64,000 nt of DNA from Calliphora vicina (Eukaryota > Arthropoda > Insecta > Diptera > Calliphoridae): positions 81,245,747 to 81,309,746 of the forward strand of contig NC_088784.1 of NCBI RefSeq assembly GCF_958450345.1. The letters run 5' to 3'. The position numbers and the translations under genes are program-made. Shown here piece after piece: positions 1 through 11,002 of this stretch (positions are counted from its first letter, which is position 1; each line of letters starts with the position of its first letter). Below the pieces are notes generated by a model. It was not told the DNA's origin, made no database searches, and saw only the letters and a list, made by a program, of their open reading frames with translations.

Positions 1-368
1 AAACAACAAATGTGCACTTTTCCTTGTTGGTTTTCAGTAATTATTGTTCAGTTTGTTCTGTAAATTTTACAGTTAGGTACCTTAATATTTTTGAGTTTTA
101 TACGTTTTTTTATTATACCACTAAGAAAACACAAATTATTATTTTTTATGCCGTCTTTTAGACAATTTTTCATATTTAAATCTTTCATTACACTATTTTT
201 CGTAAACAAATGTATGCATTATTGCCATACTTTCTACTGAATGCTTTGGTTAAGTAATCAAATGATGGTGAAACGTAAATCGGTAACCGTTGGTTAAATG
301 GTCCCCGTTAAACAAACCGACAGTTAGTTAATTTTCCGGTTAAAATGAAATAATCGTACATTGTGAAA
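1..368. other. AT-rich leader, probably 5' part of a Tc1-like element
   Basis: No coding sequence is visible. The stretch runs straight into a Tc1 transposase relic, so part of it is probably that element's 5' non-coding region. A short motif at its end (AAAATGGCCGTTAATCT) recurs almost unchanged near 2222, past the transposase end, in direct orientation. The element's 5' terminus was not located. Confidence 0.4.
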
Positions 369-631
369 ATGGCCGTTAATCTAATAAAACAAGAAGCAAC
401 CCGCAACAAATTGAATTCCACACAAATAAAGAATAAATTTAATCTTCCAGTGATGAAAACATTAAATGGAAAAAGACGAAATGTAAACCAATGCTTAAAA
501 AAGCACCATTAAGAAAACCGTCTAAAATTCGCAAGAAAATATATGAAATGGACAGATGAGTGGAAAAAAGTAATTTTCTCTGACAAAAAAAAATAAAATT
601 TAGACGGTCCTGATTCAAACTCATGCTATTG
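369..631 (+). pseudogene. Tc1-like transposase relic, N-terminal half
   Basis: One reading frame from 369 carries the middle of a Tc1-type DDE transposase: KFARKYMKWTDEWKKVIFSD followed by a NLDGPD block, the usual region of the first catalytic aspartate (the normal DE is DK here). Two in-frame TAA codons interrupt it. The frame stops at 631, where a 1011-bp element is inserted, and resumes at 1643 with WHDLRSNDVRM. The N-terminal helix-turn-helix part is eroded. The broken frame shows the copy is dead. Confidence 0.75.
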
Positions 632-1642
632 CACTATTGGAAATTTTCCCCATTTTTTGGCTATAATTAATTACAGCCAAACGGCAGGACCGATTTAAAT
701 AATTTTTTTGGATTCGAATTTTTGAAGACTCTTAAAAGGGAGGAAGGGACCATTAAAACTTTTCCATACACTGAATTTCAAAGACAAAAATAAAATTAAC
801 TAAAAATTTCTTCCAAACTGTGTTTACGGGTTTGTATGTTCCTGGATCCAGTCCATACCTGTAACTCTTAGGTATTTGCCTAAACTCTTTTCTTCTATTT
901 TGTTTTTTGAGTGTAAACTAACATTTGATAATAAAATAAACTCAGTTATGTTTAAAATTTTAATTTATTCATCAATTTGATTTTCTAATTCTAAATTATC
1001 AACCATATTTAAAAAACAAGGGTTCAAAAGACCGCTCGATTCTATTTCTTCATCTTCACTTTCCGATTGCTCTTCATCTGTTTGGTAATTTTCTAAAGAA
1101 GTAGGATAAGATTTCAGCATTTTGACAAAATGTTAATTGCGGTCGAACAGGCTTCAATTTAGTGGGGGTAGGGTGCACTTTATCTATTTTTATTGAGGTT
1201 AAGCCAAACAACATGTTGTTTATTAAAATTATTTAAACTCCTATAACTTTTACTCCATTTGGTTTTTATATTTGCACAAAACATTCGTGACTGCTCCTCT
1301 AAACATTGATTTAGATTTTCTGAACAATCACTTTCATAAATTTGTGACAAGAAATATGCATATATAGCGGCTCTTTTTTCATTTTCACCATATTTCTCAT
1401 GCCATACATTAAATAATTCTGAGTTTTTCACACTGTATTTACCTGAAAAAATGCGTTTTTTGAAAAAGTATGCAAATATATGCAGCTGAAATATGAAAAA
1501 TTCTGTAGGTAATTGACTGTCCTAAAGAACTGTTATGATGTTATAACTAACATCTGCTAACATTTTTTTGTAAGTCCAAATAAAGTTCAGTTTCATAATT
1601 TTATTATTTCATCGTAAGGTCATTTTAATTTTTCCTATAGTG
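632..1642. mobile_element. 1011-bp TIR element inserted in the Tc1 relic
   Basis: The left end reads CACTATTGGAAA; the reverse complement of the right end reads CACTATAGGAAA. Both flanks carry TATTG (627-631 and 1643-1647), a 5-bp target duplication. Removing the element and one TATTG restores the Tc1 reading frame through the YWHD motif, which fixes the boundaries. CAC-starting ends with a 5-bp duplication are compatible with the Transib superfamily, but no diagnostic transposase motif was recognised. Its minus strand holds an 83-codon frame (1180-1431). Confidence 0.8.
1180..1431 (-). CDS. hypothetical 83-aa protein inside the 1011-bp element
   Basis: An open frame of 83 codons begins MKNSELFNVWHEKYGENEK and has a plausible soluble composition rich in K, N, E and aromatic residues, unlike the random low-complexity frames nearby. 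Further downstream on the same strand, beyond stops, lies an acidic S/E/D-rich stretch (about 1030-1120) ending in LENQIDE. It may be a fragment of the element's own protein or captured sequence. I do not recognise the family. No splice signals or promoter could be assigned. Confidence 0.3.
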   Translation of the reverse strand: MKNSELFNVWHEKYGENEKRAAIYAYFLSQIYESDCSENLNQCLEEQSRMFCANIKTKWSKSYRSLNNFNKQHVVWLNLNKNR

Positions 1643-2131
1643 TATTGGCACGATTTGAGATCAAACGATGTTCGGATGGCAAAACGTAATTTCGGTGGTG
1701 GCAGTGTTATGGTTTGGTCAGCGTTTTCTGCAGTTGGCAAGTCGAAAATATGTTTTGTTCCGACAAAAATGAATAGTGCGATTTATAATGAACTGTTAGA
1801 AGATGCTCTTCTCTCATTTATGGATAAAAAAATGGATGGAGATTGCATATTCCAACAAGATAATACTGCAATCCATGTTTCTAAGCAATCGAAATCTTGG
1901 TTTAATGAACATAGCATTCCTCTGTTGGACTGGCCGACTTGTAGTGCGGACTTAAACCCAAATGGAGAACTTGTGGGGATTCATTGCCCGTAAAGTTTAT
2001 GCAAATAATGCCCAGAATGAAAGCATAATGACTGTGACAGAGCTGAAACTAAGAATTAAACAAGTCTGTGAGGAAATTGATTCCAATCTCCTTAAAAAAT
2101 TAGTGGAATCAATGCCAGACCGTATTTCTTA
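1643..2131 (+). pseudogene. Tc1-like transposase relic, C-terminal half
   Basis: The frame resumes with WHDLRSNDVRMAKRNFGGGS and the conserved VMVWSAFS block. It continues to FQQDNTAIH (second catalytic D) and SADLNP. A one-base insertion near 1963-1972 shifts the frame; in the next frame LWGFIARKVYANN continues to LVESMPDRIS and a stop at 2131, the normal Tc1 C-terminus. The glutamate of the DD34E triad survives just before the shift. This is the downstream half of the relic that starts at 369. Confidence 0.85.
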
Positions 2132-2599
2132 AACAATCCATAACAAAGGATCATCCACACATTATTAATAATGCTACAGTGGCCCATAAATTAAAGTGCG
2201 TTTATAGGAAAATACCCTTAAAAATGGCTGTTAATCTCGAAAATTAAGTAAAAAAAAATAAATAAAGTGCAAATGAATTTTTTTTGTAAACAATATTTTA
2301 AGTGAAGTATTAACTAATTTAACAAACAAATTTGTAGCCTCCTAAATATGTTCATGTTTAATTTTTACAATCTTTTATAAAAAAAGTAGTGTGCGTTTAT
2401 AGGAATATGCACCAGTGTAGTATAAACTATTTGGTTCGTAAGGCACTATTTTTTCAAAAGGAATTTATTGGAAATCTTAAAGTTGTAATATCCTTTAAGT
2501 TTTAAAACTTTAAGATTAAAATATTTTAAAAAAAATATTTTTTGAAAAGTGTTCTTCTTTGAAACTTGAAGTCCTTTAAGAATAAAATGTTGATAACCA
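2132..2599. other. AT-rich tail of the Tc1 element and flank
   Basis: No coding content. Two related motifs (GTGCGTTTATAGGAA, near 2198 and 2392) probably belong to the 3' non-coding or terminal region of the Tc1 element. A clean terminal inverted repeat matching the 5' side was not found. Confidence 0.35.
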
Positions 2600-3154
2600 T
2601 CGTGTTTGATTGAAGATATTTCGATATAATTTGTTACATGTAATTTTTTCTGCCCAAAGATGAAGCCTATTGAAATTGGCTAAAATCGATCCATTAATTC
2701 ACCTAGCCCCCATACAAATGTCCACCCGAAATTAGACTTTTCGGTCATAAATGTTTAATTTATGTAGGTATCTACACAAATTTCGCTCCAAATAAGTTTT
2801 ATATATACAAAATTCATGTCGCCAAATTTTGTTACGATCGGTCCATAATTAGTCATAGCTCCCATATAGACCCACTTCCGAAAATCACTTTAACGTGCTT
2901 AAATCACTTAAAAATGTTGGTATACATATACACAAAATTCAACATAAATAACTTTCATATAGACATAAATCACACGACCTAATTTTATGGTGATCGGTCC
3001 ATAATTGGTCATAGCTCCCATATAAGGCCCACTTCCGAAAATCACTTACGAATATAAATTATTGATATTTTAAAAGAAAAATATTTTTATTCATTTACTT
3101 GGTGTAGGGTATTATATGGTCGGGCTTGACCGATCATACTTTCTTACTTGTTTT
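2600..3154 (-). repeat. INE-like interspersed repeat, subfamily II
   Basis: This shares long blocks with copies at about 20.1, 31.5, 53.2, 54.7 and 61.2 kb, including GATCGGTCCATAATT, CATAGCTCCCATATA and CCACTTCCGAAAATCAC. It ends in TACTTTCTTACTTG at about 3150. Read on the minus strand it starts AACAAGTAAGAAAG. The style matches dipteran INE-1/DINE-1 (Helentron-associated) non-autonomous repeats. The GGGTATAA end is missing here. Confidence 0.75.
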
Positions 3155-4748
3155 GATATAATTATAAAAATAATAATATACAAAATGTTGGGAAATGTAT
3201 TTTAAAATATCCTTGCTAAAACGATATTGTTTAAATTTATTATCCTTTTTTAAAAAAAATTGGAAGGGTTAAGAACCTTGTCGATGCCTTGTCGAACATG
3301 CGTATGAGTATAAAAAAAATTTGTTTTATGTAGTTATTATTCATAAATTTAGATAAAACTTGAATAGTTTGAAGATAAGTGACTTGACTAAAACTTATTA
3401 AAGTTTCGAGGCCTTTTTTGATTATAATTTAAAATTATTTAAGGAAAAACTGTATAAAAAATAATTATAGAATATGATTTTTATTTTTAAAATAATTTGA
3501 AACATTCCATGACATGTACACAATATATACACTAGGGTGGCCCTTAATAAACGATAGTTGGATTTTGGCTATTCTCACCCCCCAGTTTGGTGAACATTAG
3601 TAAAAAATCATCCTGAAAAAATTTTAGGTAAATCGGTAGGGGTTAAGCCCTCTGAAATTTTGAAATGCATTTACATGCATTTTTTTTAGTTTTTGTAAAA
3701 ATTTTGCCATTAAAAAATTACTTTTCCAATTTAATTTAAAAGAATAGAAATGTGTACGTAATTTTCGTTCTAATGAGACATACAAAACAGAAATTGGTCA
3801 AAAAATTTTAAAGTTATTAAAAATTTGCCAGGCCATTAACGTGTCTCAGGCAACTAGAACAAGAAATGTAGGAACAAAATTAACATATTTTGATAAATTT
3901 TAAAATAAAAGCTCATTTTTACTTAAAATATATCCATACTTGTATGTGAGTTTTTGTCTTCGTAGGATACCGTTAACCTATTCGCAGGTATGACCAAAAA
4001 ATAAAATTTTTTTAACGGCAGTTTCAAAACTCCATTTTCAAATTTCTAAAAATTTTGTTAAACAAATTTTAGAATTTTTTGATCATCTCATTGGGATTTA
4101 TTGAAAATATAATAGGGAATAAAAATGTGAAAAAATTATGAAAACATCTCTTATAGTTTTTTCGTACCTGCGATTTAAATTTTGAAATTTTCGAGAAAAA
4201 CTAATTATTTTTCCATTTTTTGCGATTTGTTTTTATATGTTTTGAAAGCCAAAAAACATTTGCTTTCAATTTGCATTAGGCGTCTCTGCATATGTTTTGT
4301 AAATATTTTTTGTTTACGCCCAGCAAACACATAGATTTGATTGCAAATTTCGAAGATTTTGAATTTAATCAGTGTGACCAGTAGATGTAATTGAAAATGT
4401 GCTAAATCATGAACAATTGTAATTTTGTCGAGAGCATACCTTATTAAATTTTGTTTTAATCCGGACCAGTGTTGCCAGGAGCTGGCAAAAAAAGAAGCTA
4501 AATTGACTTAAAAAAAGGCCAGAAAAAGCTAAACCGCTTTAAAAAAAAGCCAAAAAAAGCTAAAACTATTTTTAAATAAAAAATTACAAAATATATTCAT
4601 AAAATTAATAAAAGCAAATCAAATTAAAACGGTACACTGTTAATAATAAATATAAATATCAGAACTAGAATTTGCATAAATATAAATAAAATACAATAAA
4701 TAATATTTATGTAATTTTTTTGATGATAATCTAATATTCAATAACACA

Positions 4749-4937
4749 TTAAACATTTTTTAACTTTACAATTTTCGTTGTACTGAAAAGTCGGTCAACC
4801 TCTGCTTTACTTAAAGGAAGTACTAAAAAGTTAAATACCAGTTTAACCATGTCAGAAAATAGATATCTTGGCTCTATATTTGTCCATTTGTAGTTTAAAA
4901 TGCCCCTGAGCCTTAATATTCGTAATTTCACTATCAT
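4749..4937 (-). pseudogene. hAT transposase C-terminal dimerisation fragment
   Basis: The last third of this 62-codon frame reads VLPLSKAEVDRLFSTTKIVK, the typical hAT C-terminal dimerisation motif (small and hydrophobic residues, then AEVxRxFS). The upstream part does not match clearly. It lies at the 3' end of coding content in the hAT at 4467-6577, as the family's gene order predicts. Upstream coding is broken by many stops, so this is a remnant. Confidence 0.65.
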
Positions 4938-6194
4938 ATATTAAGTGTATTTTAAGTGTATATCTACGGATAAATAATCGATTTTGCGAAGAGTTTTCTT
5001 ATGATAATCTTTGTTGCAATTGCAAAATATTTGTTCATAACCTTCACTAATTAAACCATTCTTTATTTTATATCTCATTCTTCAAAATTGTATGAAAAAT
5101 GTGGCGAAAACATTTAACAATTTTCAATTGGGGACGATAATGGATCAAATTCCTTGCATTGTATAACAATTTCAAAACACAAACTATTTAGAAAAAAATT
5201 TAAATCAGAATACAGCTTTGTTGGATCCGCTGAATTGCTTACAAATGATTTATTTACTTTTTATACTTTGTGTAATACTGGTTTCAAAAACTTGGTAGGC
5301 CAAATTATAATCAGTATATTAATCACTTAAATGTTTGGCTTTGTAGCATTGCTGGTTGGACGAAATCAAACCAAAATGGGTTTTAACTCGAAACATAGAT
5401 CCACAATACGTTTAACGGCTATTGACAGCCATCGAGTATCACAAGCATTCTAGAGTTTGTAGGGCTCTTGTCCATTATATAACGATGAATATAAGCCTTA
5501 TATTTTTACTTTACTTAAAGGAAGTACTAAAAAGTTAAATACTAGATTAACCATGTCAGAAAATGGACATTGTTGGTTCTATATTTGTCCATTTGTAGTT
5601 TAATATATTCTGCCCCTGAGCCTTAAGCTTCGTAATTTTATTAGCACTTTAATTTTTCACTATCAATATGACATAATATATTTTTTTGGTTTTACTACTT
5701 TATTATCAACGGGAAAAAAATTGATTTTGCGTAGAGTTTTCATATGGTAATCTTTGTCGCAATTGCTCAATTAGTTTAATTTGTCGTATTATTTTTGTCA
5801 TAATCTTCACTAATTAAAACGTTCTTTATTTTATCTGTCATTCATCAAACTAGTATGAAAAATGTGTCAAAAACATTAAACAATTTTCAATTGGCGACGA
5901 TAATGGATCAAATTCCTTGAATTTTAAATCAGAAAACAGCAAATGATTTATTTATTTTTTGTACTTTGTGCAATACTGGTTTTAAAAAAAGATGGTACGC
6001 CAAATTATAATCAGTGTATTAATTACTTAAAAGTTTGGCTTTTTAGAATTGCTGGTTTGACGAAATTAAAACAAAATGGGTTTTAACTCGAAGCATAGAT
6101 CCACAAGACGTTAAACGGCTATTGATCGCCATCGAGTATCACAAGCCTTCAAGAGTTTGTGGGGCTCTTGTCCATTATATAATGATGAATATAA
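4806..6194. repeat. tandem duplication (about 690 bp) inside the hAT
   Basis: The segment 4806-5494 is repeated at 5510-6194 in the same order, from TTTACTTAAAGGAAGTACTA to CATTATATAACGATGAATATAA. The copies differ by many substitutions and indels, including a deletion of about 60 bp in the second. Both include the ACDTRWLS-encoding stretch. The divergence shows the duplication is old. Confidence 0.8.
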
Positions 6195-7009
6195 TGTGTA
6201 ATAACAATTTTGTCTTGAAAGAGAATTTGTTAGACATTTAAGCTTTCAGATATAAAATACTCTATTTCATTTTGAATCACTTGATATTGGCAATTGTTAT
6301 TTGTTCTTTTAATACTGCACAATTCTTGAGTATGTTGAAAAACTAAACGAAAAACTAATGAATTAAAATGAAAATGGTTCACAAATATAAATTTAGCCTT
6401 TTTATTTACTCTTTAGTCTCAAAATTTTGGTTTTAGCCTTTTTTAATTTCATAAAAGGCTATTTAGAAATTAAAAAAAGGCTAGAAAAAAGCCACGAAGC
6501 TAAAACCAAAATTTCGAGGCTAAAGAGTAAATAAAAAGGCTAAATTTAGCCTCAAAAAGGCTAAACTGGCAACACTGATCCGGACTCACAAATTATTTTG
6601 GTTTTTCAATACGAATTTCAAATTAGCTTGTGAAATGAACATACCACATACTATGTATTAAGTATTTTAGGAAATAAAGTATAATATTCGGATGTTAAAA
6701 CAACCACTAATAACGTACGTTTAATTTGTTTAGAAACTCCTACACAAAAGCAATAATTTTGCATCTAAAATAATAATTTTAATTTATGATTTTAATTCTT
6801 TTTCAATGATTAGTGATTTTTAAAAGTGTTTGTTGGGCATTTATGTCTGTGTGTATTAGGCTTGCACTTATATTGAACTTATACGATTTTGATGCTCCCA
6901 AAACATTAAGCTGTTCTCCGAAATCAAAAAACCCGCTGAAAATTTTAACAAAATTGGACAACTTTGTAAAATAGCTATATAGGAGATGTAGTTGTGTTTA
7001 ATTTTTGAA

Positions 7010-7245
7010 TTTTGACTTTAAGCCCAACGGGAGTATTGGAAAATTTCACCCAGCTAGATCCTTTAGGTTGGGTCAAATCGTGTTTTGAACAGATAGAAGG
7101 ACGGACAGACGGACGGACATATCTAGATCGTGTGAGAATCTTGTGATATATATACTTCTTGGTTCTACGACTAATATCTCGATATGTTACAATGAAGTGA
7201 CAAAATCAATATACATATCTCCATTTTTTGATGGTGGGTATAAAA
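7010..7245 (+). repeat. degenerate INE-like repeat core
   Basis: It holds GGACGGACAGACGGACGGAC followed by ATATCTAGATCG, TATATATACTTC and a closing GGTGGGTATAAA. This is the order of core, TATA-rich stretch and terminal GGGTATAA seen in the fuller INE-like copies. It is diverged from both main subfamilies and lacks the AACAAGTAAGA end. Confidence 0.5.
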
Positions 7246-7274
7246 ATCCAATATGAGGACTACCCTAGTCTACA

Positions 7275-8280
7275 TGTATTTAGTATTTCTTGTTCTATGT
7301 TTTCATGTCAAATTAAGGATGTTTGATAACTTTGTTATGGATAATTATTTTAAAATTAATATTTTATACAAATGTAGTAATTGAAGTTTTATTCTATATA
7401 CATAAACATACTTATATATATTTTTATAATTTTCAATGTGCAGTCAGTTTATTTAGAATAAAATTTACATAAAACGACAGATACTCACAGATACATGTGT
7501 GTAGAAGTGTGTGCTTGTGTGTTTTTCCAATGTGAACATTTTATTTAGATTGTTTTTATTATAAACTTAGTTGTTGTTTTTGTTGTTTAGTATTATGTTT
7601 GTTTTGTTTTTTTTTGTTGTTAATGCAAAAACACTTGGCTTGTGGGTCAATTGAAGGAAAGAAATAAACATGCAAATTCACTCAACAATTATTAGTGCTC
7701 TTGTAATTGTTTTTATTATTGTTGTTGATAATGTTGTAGTTGTTGCTAATAGTGTTGGTGCTGTATTATTTGCTTTTTTTTGTTGCTGTTTTGTGTTGTA
7801 CCATCCGTATAGACCATTTGGACATGGGCCAGAAAATGTCATGATGATGTTGTGCTTGTGGCATAAAGTGTTAAAAGTACAATCATTTGTATCGGTCACT
7901 ACTACATCTATTACTACACACTACGTATGTATAAGAATACACTTACAAATGAACAATACAAATGCAAATGTAGATGGAAAACACGAATAACTAGTAATAG
8001 TAGCAACACTTTTCAATTACTCTAAAACAAAAACATTAATTTCTCTATGTTTGTGGTTTATTTCTGGTTGAATTGAAACGTGTTTGATACAAATACATTT
8101 CAAAGATTTCTGCATATATTCATTCATTCACTCATAAGTACGTACAATACTATTTACTGTATTGACTGACCTTAAGTAATGACGAAATTTGCTAAGCAGT
8201 AAAAAGTAGTTCGAAATTTGTTCATGTTTTTAAATTAAACATGTTTTAGTAATTACTTATTTGCTAAATGTGAAAATAAA
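7275..8280. other. AT-rich stretch with TTG-type low complexity; no gene seen
   Basis: TTGTTG/TTTGTT runs at about 7560-7800 open long frames on both strands at the same place, which marks composition rather than coding. A few (CA/GT)-rich words occur near 7490-7520. No transposon ends or RNA gene were recognised. It may be original host intergenic or intronic sequence. Confidence 0.5.
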
Positions 8281-8283
8281 CAA

Positions 8284-8325
8284 ATAAGAAAGTATAGTAG
8301 GTGAAGCCCGACCCTACTTGGTGTA
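8284..8325. repeat. short INE-like fragment
   Basis: AAGAAAGTATAGTAGGTGAAGCCCGACCC resembles the AACAAGTAAGAAAG terminus with its GTCGGGC block. It is about 40 bp and isolated. Confidence 0.4.
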
Positions 8326-8519
8326 TATGAGAAAAAGCGGTTTTATTTTAAAATTTAAATTTTTTTCGAGGTTGTCGTGTATCACTTTGGCGATTGGAAA
8401 CAGTGGTTTTTAGTTTGAATACTTAAAGTCTGTTTCATCGATTTAAAATGTTTTGTATTTTTGACCATATAAACTATTCAAAGATGAATCTAGATAATCT
8501 TATAAAATATTATGATCTA

Positions 8520-9250
8520 AAAAAATATAAAATATATAGGGGATTTCATGTAAAGTGAACCATCTTAAGAAATCGATGTCTTCCAATCGGAAAGGTTAGT
8601 TCTATCGGATAGTAATTCAGACACAATTTTTCAACAAGATCGGTCGAGAACTCCTGAGTTAGAGGGGGTCAGTCTTTAACAAACAGGTGTTTTTTCTCAT
8701 CCATGTAAGTTATTACGTACTGTTCTTAGCAAAACAGCTATTTCTTCAATCTTTCGAAAAAAAAAATTAAAATAAAAAATTGTTTAATTTTTTTTTTCAA
8801 AAGAATGCGTAGATCATTTCCTTGAATACCTTTTTGGTCGCTTAGTGGGATGCGAGTAGGATATCTATCAAAATAAATGTTTTAACTCAGCTCTAGCTTT
8901 GTTTTCCTTAACTTCATTGCATATGCAACTCATTGAATCAACCAATTTTTTTTTTGTAAACGTTCTTGTCAATAGAAAATAACCTTTTCTGGATTTTTTA
9001 CCATAATTCGTCCTTATTTTTTGGACTCTAGATTCCTCTTGAGCACTCCCCAAGGGTGTTCCACTGGGTTAAGGTCCGGTGACTGCCGGTGACATTCCAT
9101 AAGAGTTGACAGCAAACCACTATTTTGCCAATTTTGAGGAGTACTTGTGATCATTGCCCTTCTTAAACTCCCATCTTAAGGGATTCTCTTCCTCAACAAA
9201 TGGAAACATTATTGATGACTGATATTTTTGTGTTGTTCAATTACATGATA
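8520..9250 (-). pseudogene. Tc1-like transposase relic, copy 1, with 3' non-coding end
   Basis: The minus strand from about 9250 encodes MFPFVEENPLRWEF, GNDHKYSSKLAK (region of the second catalytic D), a broken PDLNPxEHLWG region, then IRTNYGKKSRKG and a C-terminus ending ELKHLF (stop near 8868). Frameshifts separate these blocks. It continues into a 3' non-coding region (8520-8867) that reappears on the plus strand at 52.3-53.1 kb. It is nearly repeated at 12930-13380, where the middle is better preserved. Only the C-terminal half of the transposase is present. Confidence 0.75.
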
Positions 9251-9640
9251 TGAATAAAAGGAAACTGAAATATCCCGATTTACCGTCTGCTTAAAGTCGT
9301 CTACTGTACTCAGACGACCTATCATCTCCAATTCATCAACATCTACCAGATTTGTCGGAAACAGAGATCATTTTGCACATAAAATTGGGACTTATGTAGC
9401 AGTATATGAAGGCATTAGATAAAACTGGTCCATGTTTTGCATTCCTTTTAAGAAGCTGGTATTTGTGATGACCACAAGTAATGAAAGTCATCGATTTCAT
9501 GTATTCAATTATCGGTTTAGAAGCAGCGGCTTGGAAACATTTTGTTGCCGTTGTGAGAAATTTTTTAGGAAATCATAATGCTGAACGAGGAATTCATTAT
9601 AGACCATTTAATTAGCTTTACAAAACTTGGAATATGCGCG
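9251..9640. other. unassigned part of the duplicated composite
   Basis: This stretch recurs at 13380-13765 with high similarity but shows no recognised protein on either strand. It lies between the Tc1 relic and the LINE fragment and is part of the composite duplicated at 12.9 kb. Confidence 0.5.
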
Positions 9641-9812
9641 TCAAATTACAATATCTGCACAGACGAACATCGCATACAAGTTAGAATACCCCAGCTAGAA
9701 TGCCCCAAAAAACCAGCAAAAGTTTCTGGTCCTATTCAGGAGAATTCGGAAAAACACCGGTACTTCCATTCCTCCTGTTCTTACGGGTTGGTATTTAAAA
9801 CTAACCTAAAGG
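9641..9812 (+). pseudogene. LINE ORF2 fragment (upstream of RT)
   Basis: In one frame the stretch near 9706-9800 reads PKNQQKFLVLF-type sequence then RIRKNTGTSIPPVLT. This matches the KSFWTFVKRIKDN...SSIPTLL block just upstream of the reverse transcriptase in the LINE at 11.0 kb. It is frameshifted and cut off at 9813, where an INE-like repeat begins. The LINE resumes around 10500 beyond it. Confidence 0.55.
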
Positions 9813-10494
9813 AAACAAGTAAGAGAGCTATATTTGGTTGTGCCGAATCTTATATACCCTTCACCAAATTATACTTCAAAATAAAAATTTGAAATATTTT
9901 TAGGTTAAAAAATTTATTTTATAATTTTTTTCCAAAGTTGTTAATTTTTTGGAAATTTTTTTTTTCAATTTGTTATTTTAATTGTTTTTTTAAATTTTAA
10001 ATTTTTTTTTTTTTAATTAAAAGTTTTTTTTTGGAGAAAAAAAAAATCGTGTTAAAAAATATTTTTTCCGATTTTGACCCATTGTAGGTCCAACTTACTA
10101 TGGTCTTATTATATCTTTGAAATATCTGTCATTAAATATCCATATTGTCTATATTAATGTCTTAGTAATCCAGATACATATAGGTCAAAAATCGAGGTTG
10201 TCCTGGTTTTTTCCTCATATCTCAGCCATTTGTCGACCGAATTTGTTGATTGTAAATAGGTAACTTCTCGAAAGCATGTCTGACAGAATTATTGAAGATT
10301 TGGATCCCGAAGATATCTGGGGTCTTCAGAAAATTGATTTCAACAAACATACGGACATGGCTTAACCGATTCCGCTATCTATAAGTATGCAGAATATATA
10401 TACTTTATAGGGTCGGAAAATTATATTGTGGAAATTATAAACGGAATGACAAACTTATATATACCCTACTCACGAATGTGAAGGGTATAAAAAC
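9813..10494 (+). repeat. INE-like interspersed repeat, subfamily I (near full length)
   Basis: It starts AACAAGTAAGAGAGCTATAT, has the GTGCCGAATCTTATATACCC block and long T runs, then TGACCCATTGTAGGTCCAAC and the ACGGACATGGCTTAACCGA core. It ends CTCACGAATGTGAAGGGTATAA. The same architecture occurs at 19.5, 42.0, 44.2 and 56 kb. It separates two pieces of a LINE relic. No coding capacity. Confidence 0.8.
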
Positions 10495-11002
10495 ATTTAC
10501 ATTTTGGCTAACATTTTCACATCAAATTCATCACTTCCCGACTGCAGTCAATCAGTGCCTGTGGTACCTACTGTATCTGTAATATTCTTCAGAACTTGGG
10601 CAACTAAGAAAGTCCTATCCGGACTCAATGTGAACATCCCTGCTCCGGATTGTAATCCAGCACGTGTTTTAAAAAAATGTTCCTCATCGCTGGTCCGTCC
10701 ACTTAGGAGGAACCTTTTCTACCTTTCATATCAATTTGGGATATTTCCGCATTATTGAAAGGTTACCAACGTCAAGCCAATCCTCAAAAATGCCGATTTC
10801 GGACAATTATCGCACAATTGTAATTTATTCTGCTGTCTGGAATGTTATAGAGATCATGTTAAACTATCACCTTGTCAATTATATGGAATTGACAAGGTAG
10901 TAGTCGTTCAACTGGGGACCTAATGACGATTCTTTCAGAACAGTGGTGTTAATAAACACACGACATGGGAAAGAGTAAGGTAGTCGCAGTTAACATTTCG
11001 AA
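10495..11002 (+). pseudogene. diverged LINE reverse-transcriptase relic (copy A, 5' piece)
   Basis: The frame from 10504 reads FTSNSSLPDCSQSVP and later FFRTWATKKVLSGLNVNIPA, aligning with FANNSNLPESNQPLP and ARAVKRVLADLNINKSPGPD of the LINE at 11.0-12.9 kb. The catalytic-domain lead-in SPGPDG is decayed to APDCNP. It continues in shifted frames through SNYRTIVIYSA and a YHLVNYMEL block, then GKSKVVAVNIS, where it breaks at AACATTTCGAA (10992-11002). A matching AACATTTCGAA at 14205-14215 leads into SKAFDxVWHDGL, so the original LINE continued there. Confidence 0.75.

Larger units (their letters stand above)
4467..6577 (-). mobile_element. 2111-bp hAT element with perfect 8-bp target duplication
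   Basis: Both ends read CAGTGTTGCCAG, a perfect 12-bp inverted repeat. ATCCGGAC flanks the element at 4459-4466 and 6578-6585. An 8-bp duplication is the hAT signature. Subterminal regions are full of AAGCTAAA/TTTAGCC motifs, as expected for hAT transposase binding sites. The minus strand holds degenerate hAT transposase sequence: a central ACDTRWLS-type segment (near 5392-5450 and again near 6096-6150) and a C-terminal dimerisation segment near 4749-4830. It is non-functional and internally duplicated. Confidence 0.88.
3532..7271. mobile_element. possible large TIR element carrying a nested hAT
   Basis: The left end reads ACTAGGGTGGCCCTTA; the reverse complement at 7256-7271 reads ACTAGGGTAGTCCTCA, and TTGGATTTT follows a short way in at both ends. 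A similar end (GGGCCACCCTA) lies near 17963. The interior outside the nested hAT has no recognisable coding sequence. A target duplication is not clear. The two ends may belong to different copies, so the call is tentative. Confidence 0.35.

Noticed and set aside
3532..7271. Confident call of a single 3.7-kb transposon
   Set aside because: Ends match only over about a dozen bases, no target duplication was found and the right end adjoins an INE-like core; kept only as a low-confidence feature.
7670..7990. A 106-codon plus-strand frame with hydrophobic start, and a 73-codon frame opposite it
   Set aside because: Both lie over TTG/TTT-rich low-complexity DNA. Hydrophobicity comes from T-rich codons and both strands are open at once.
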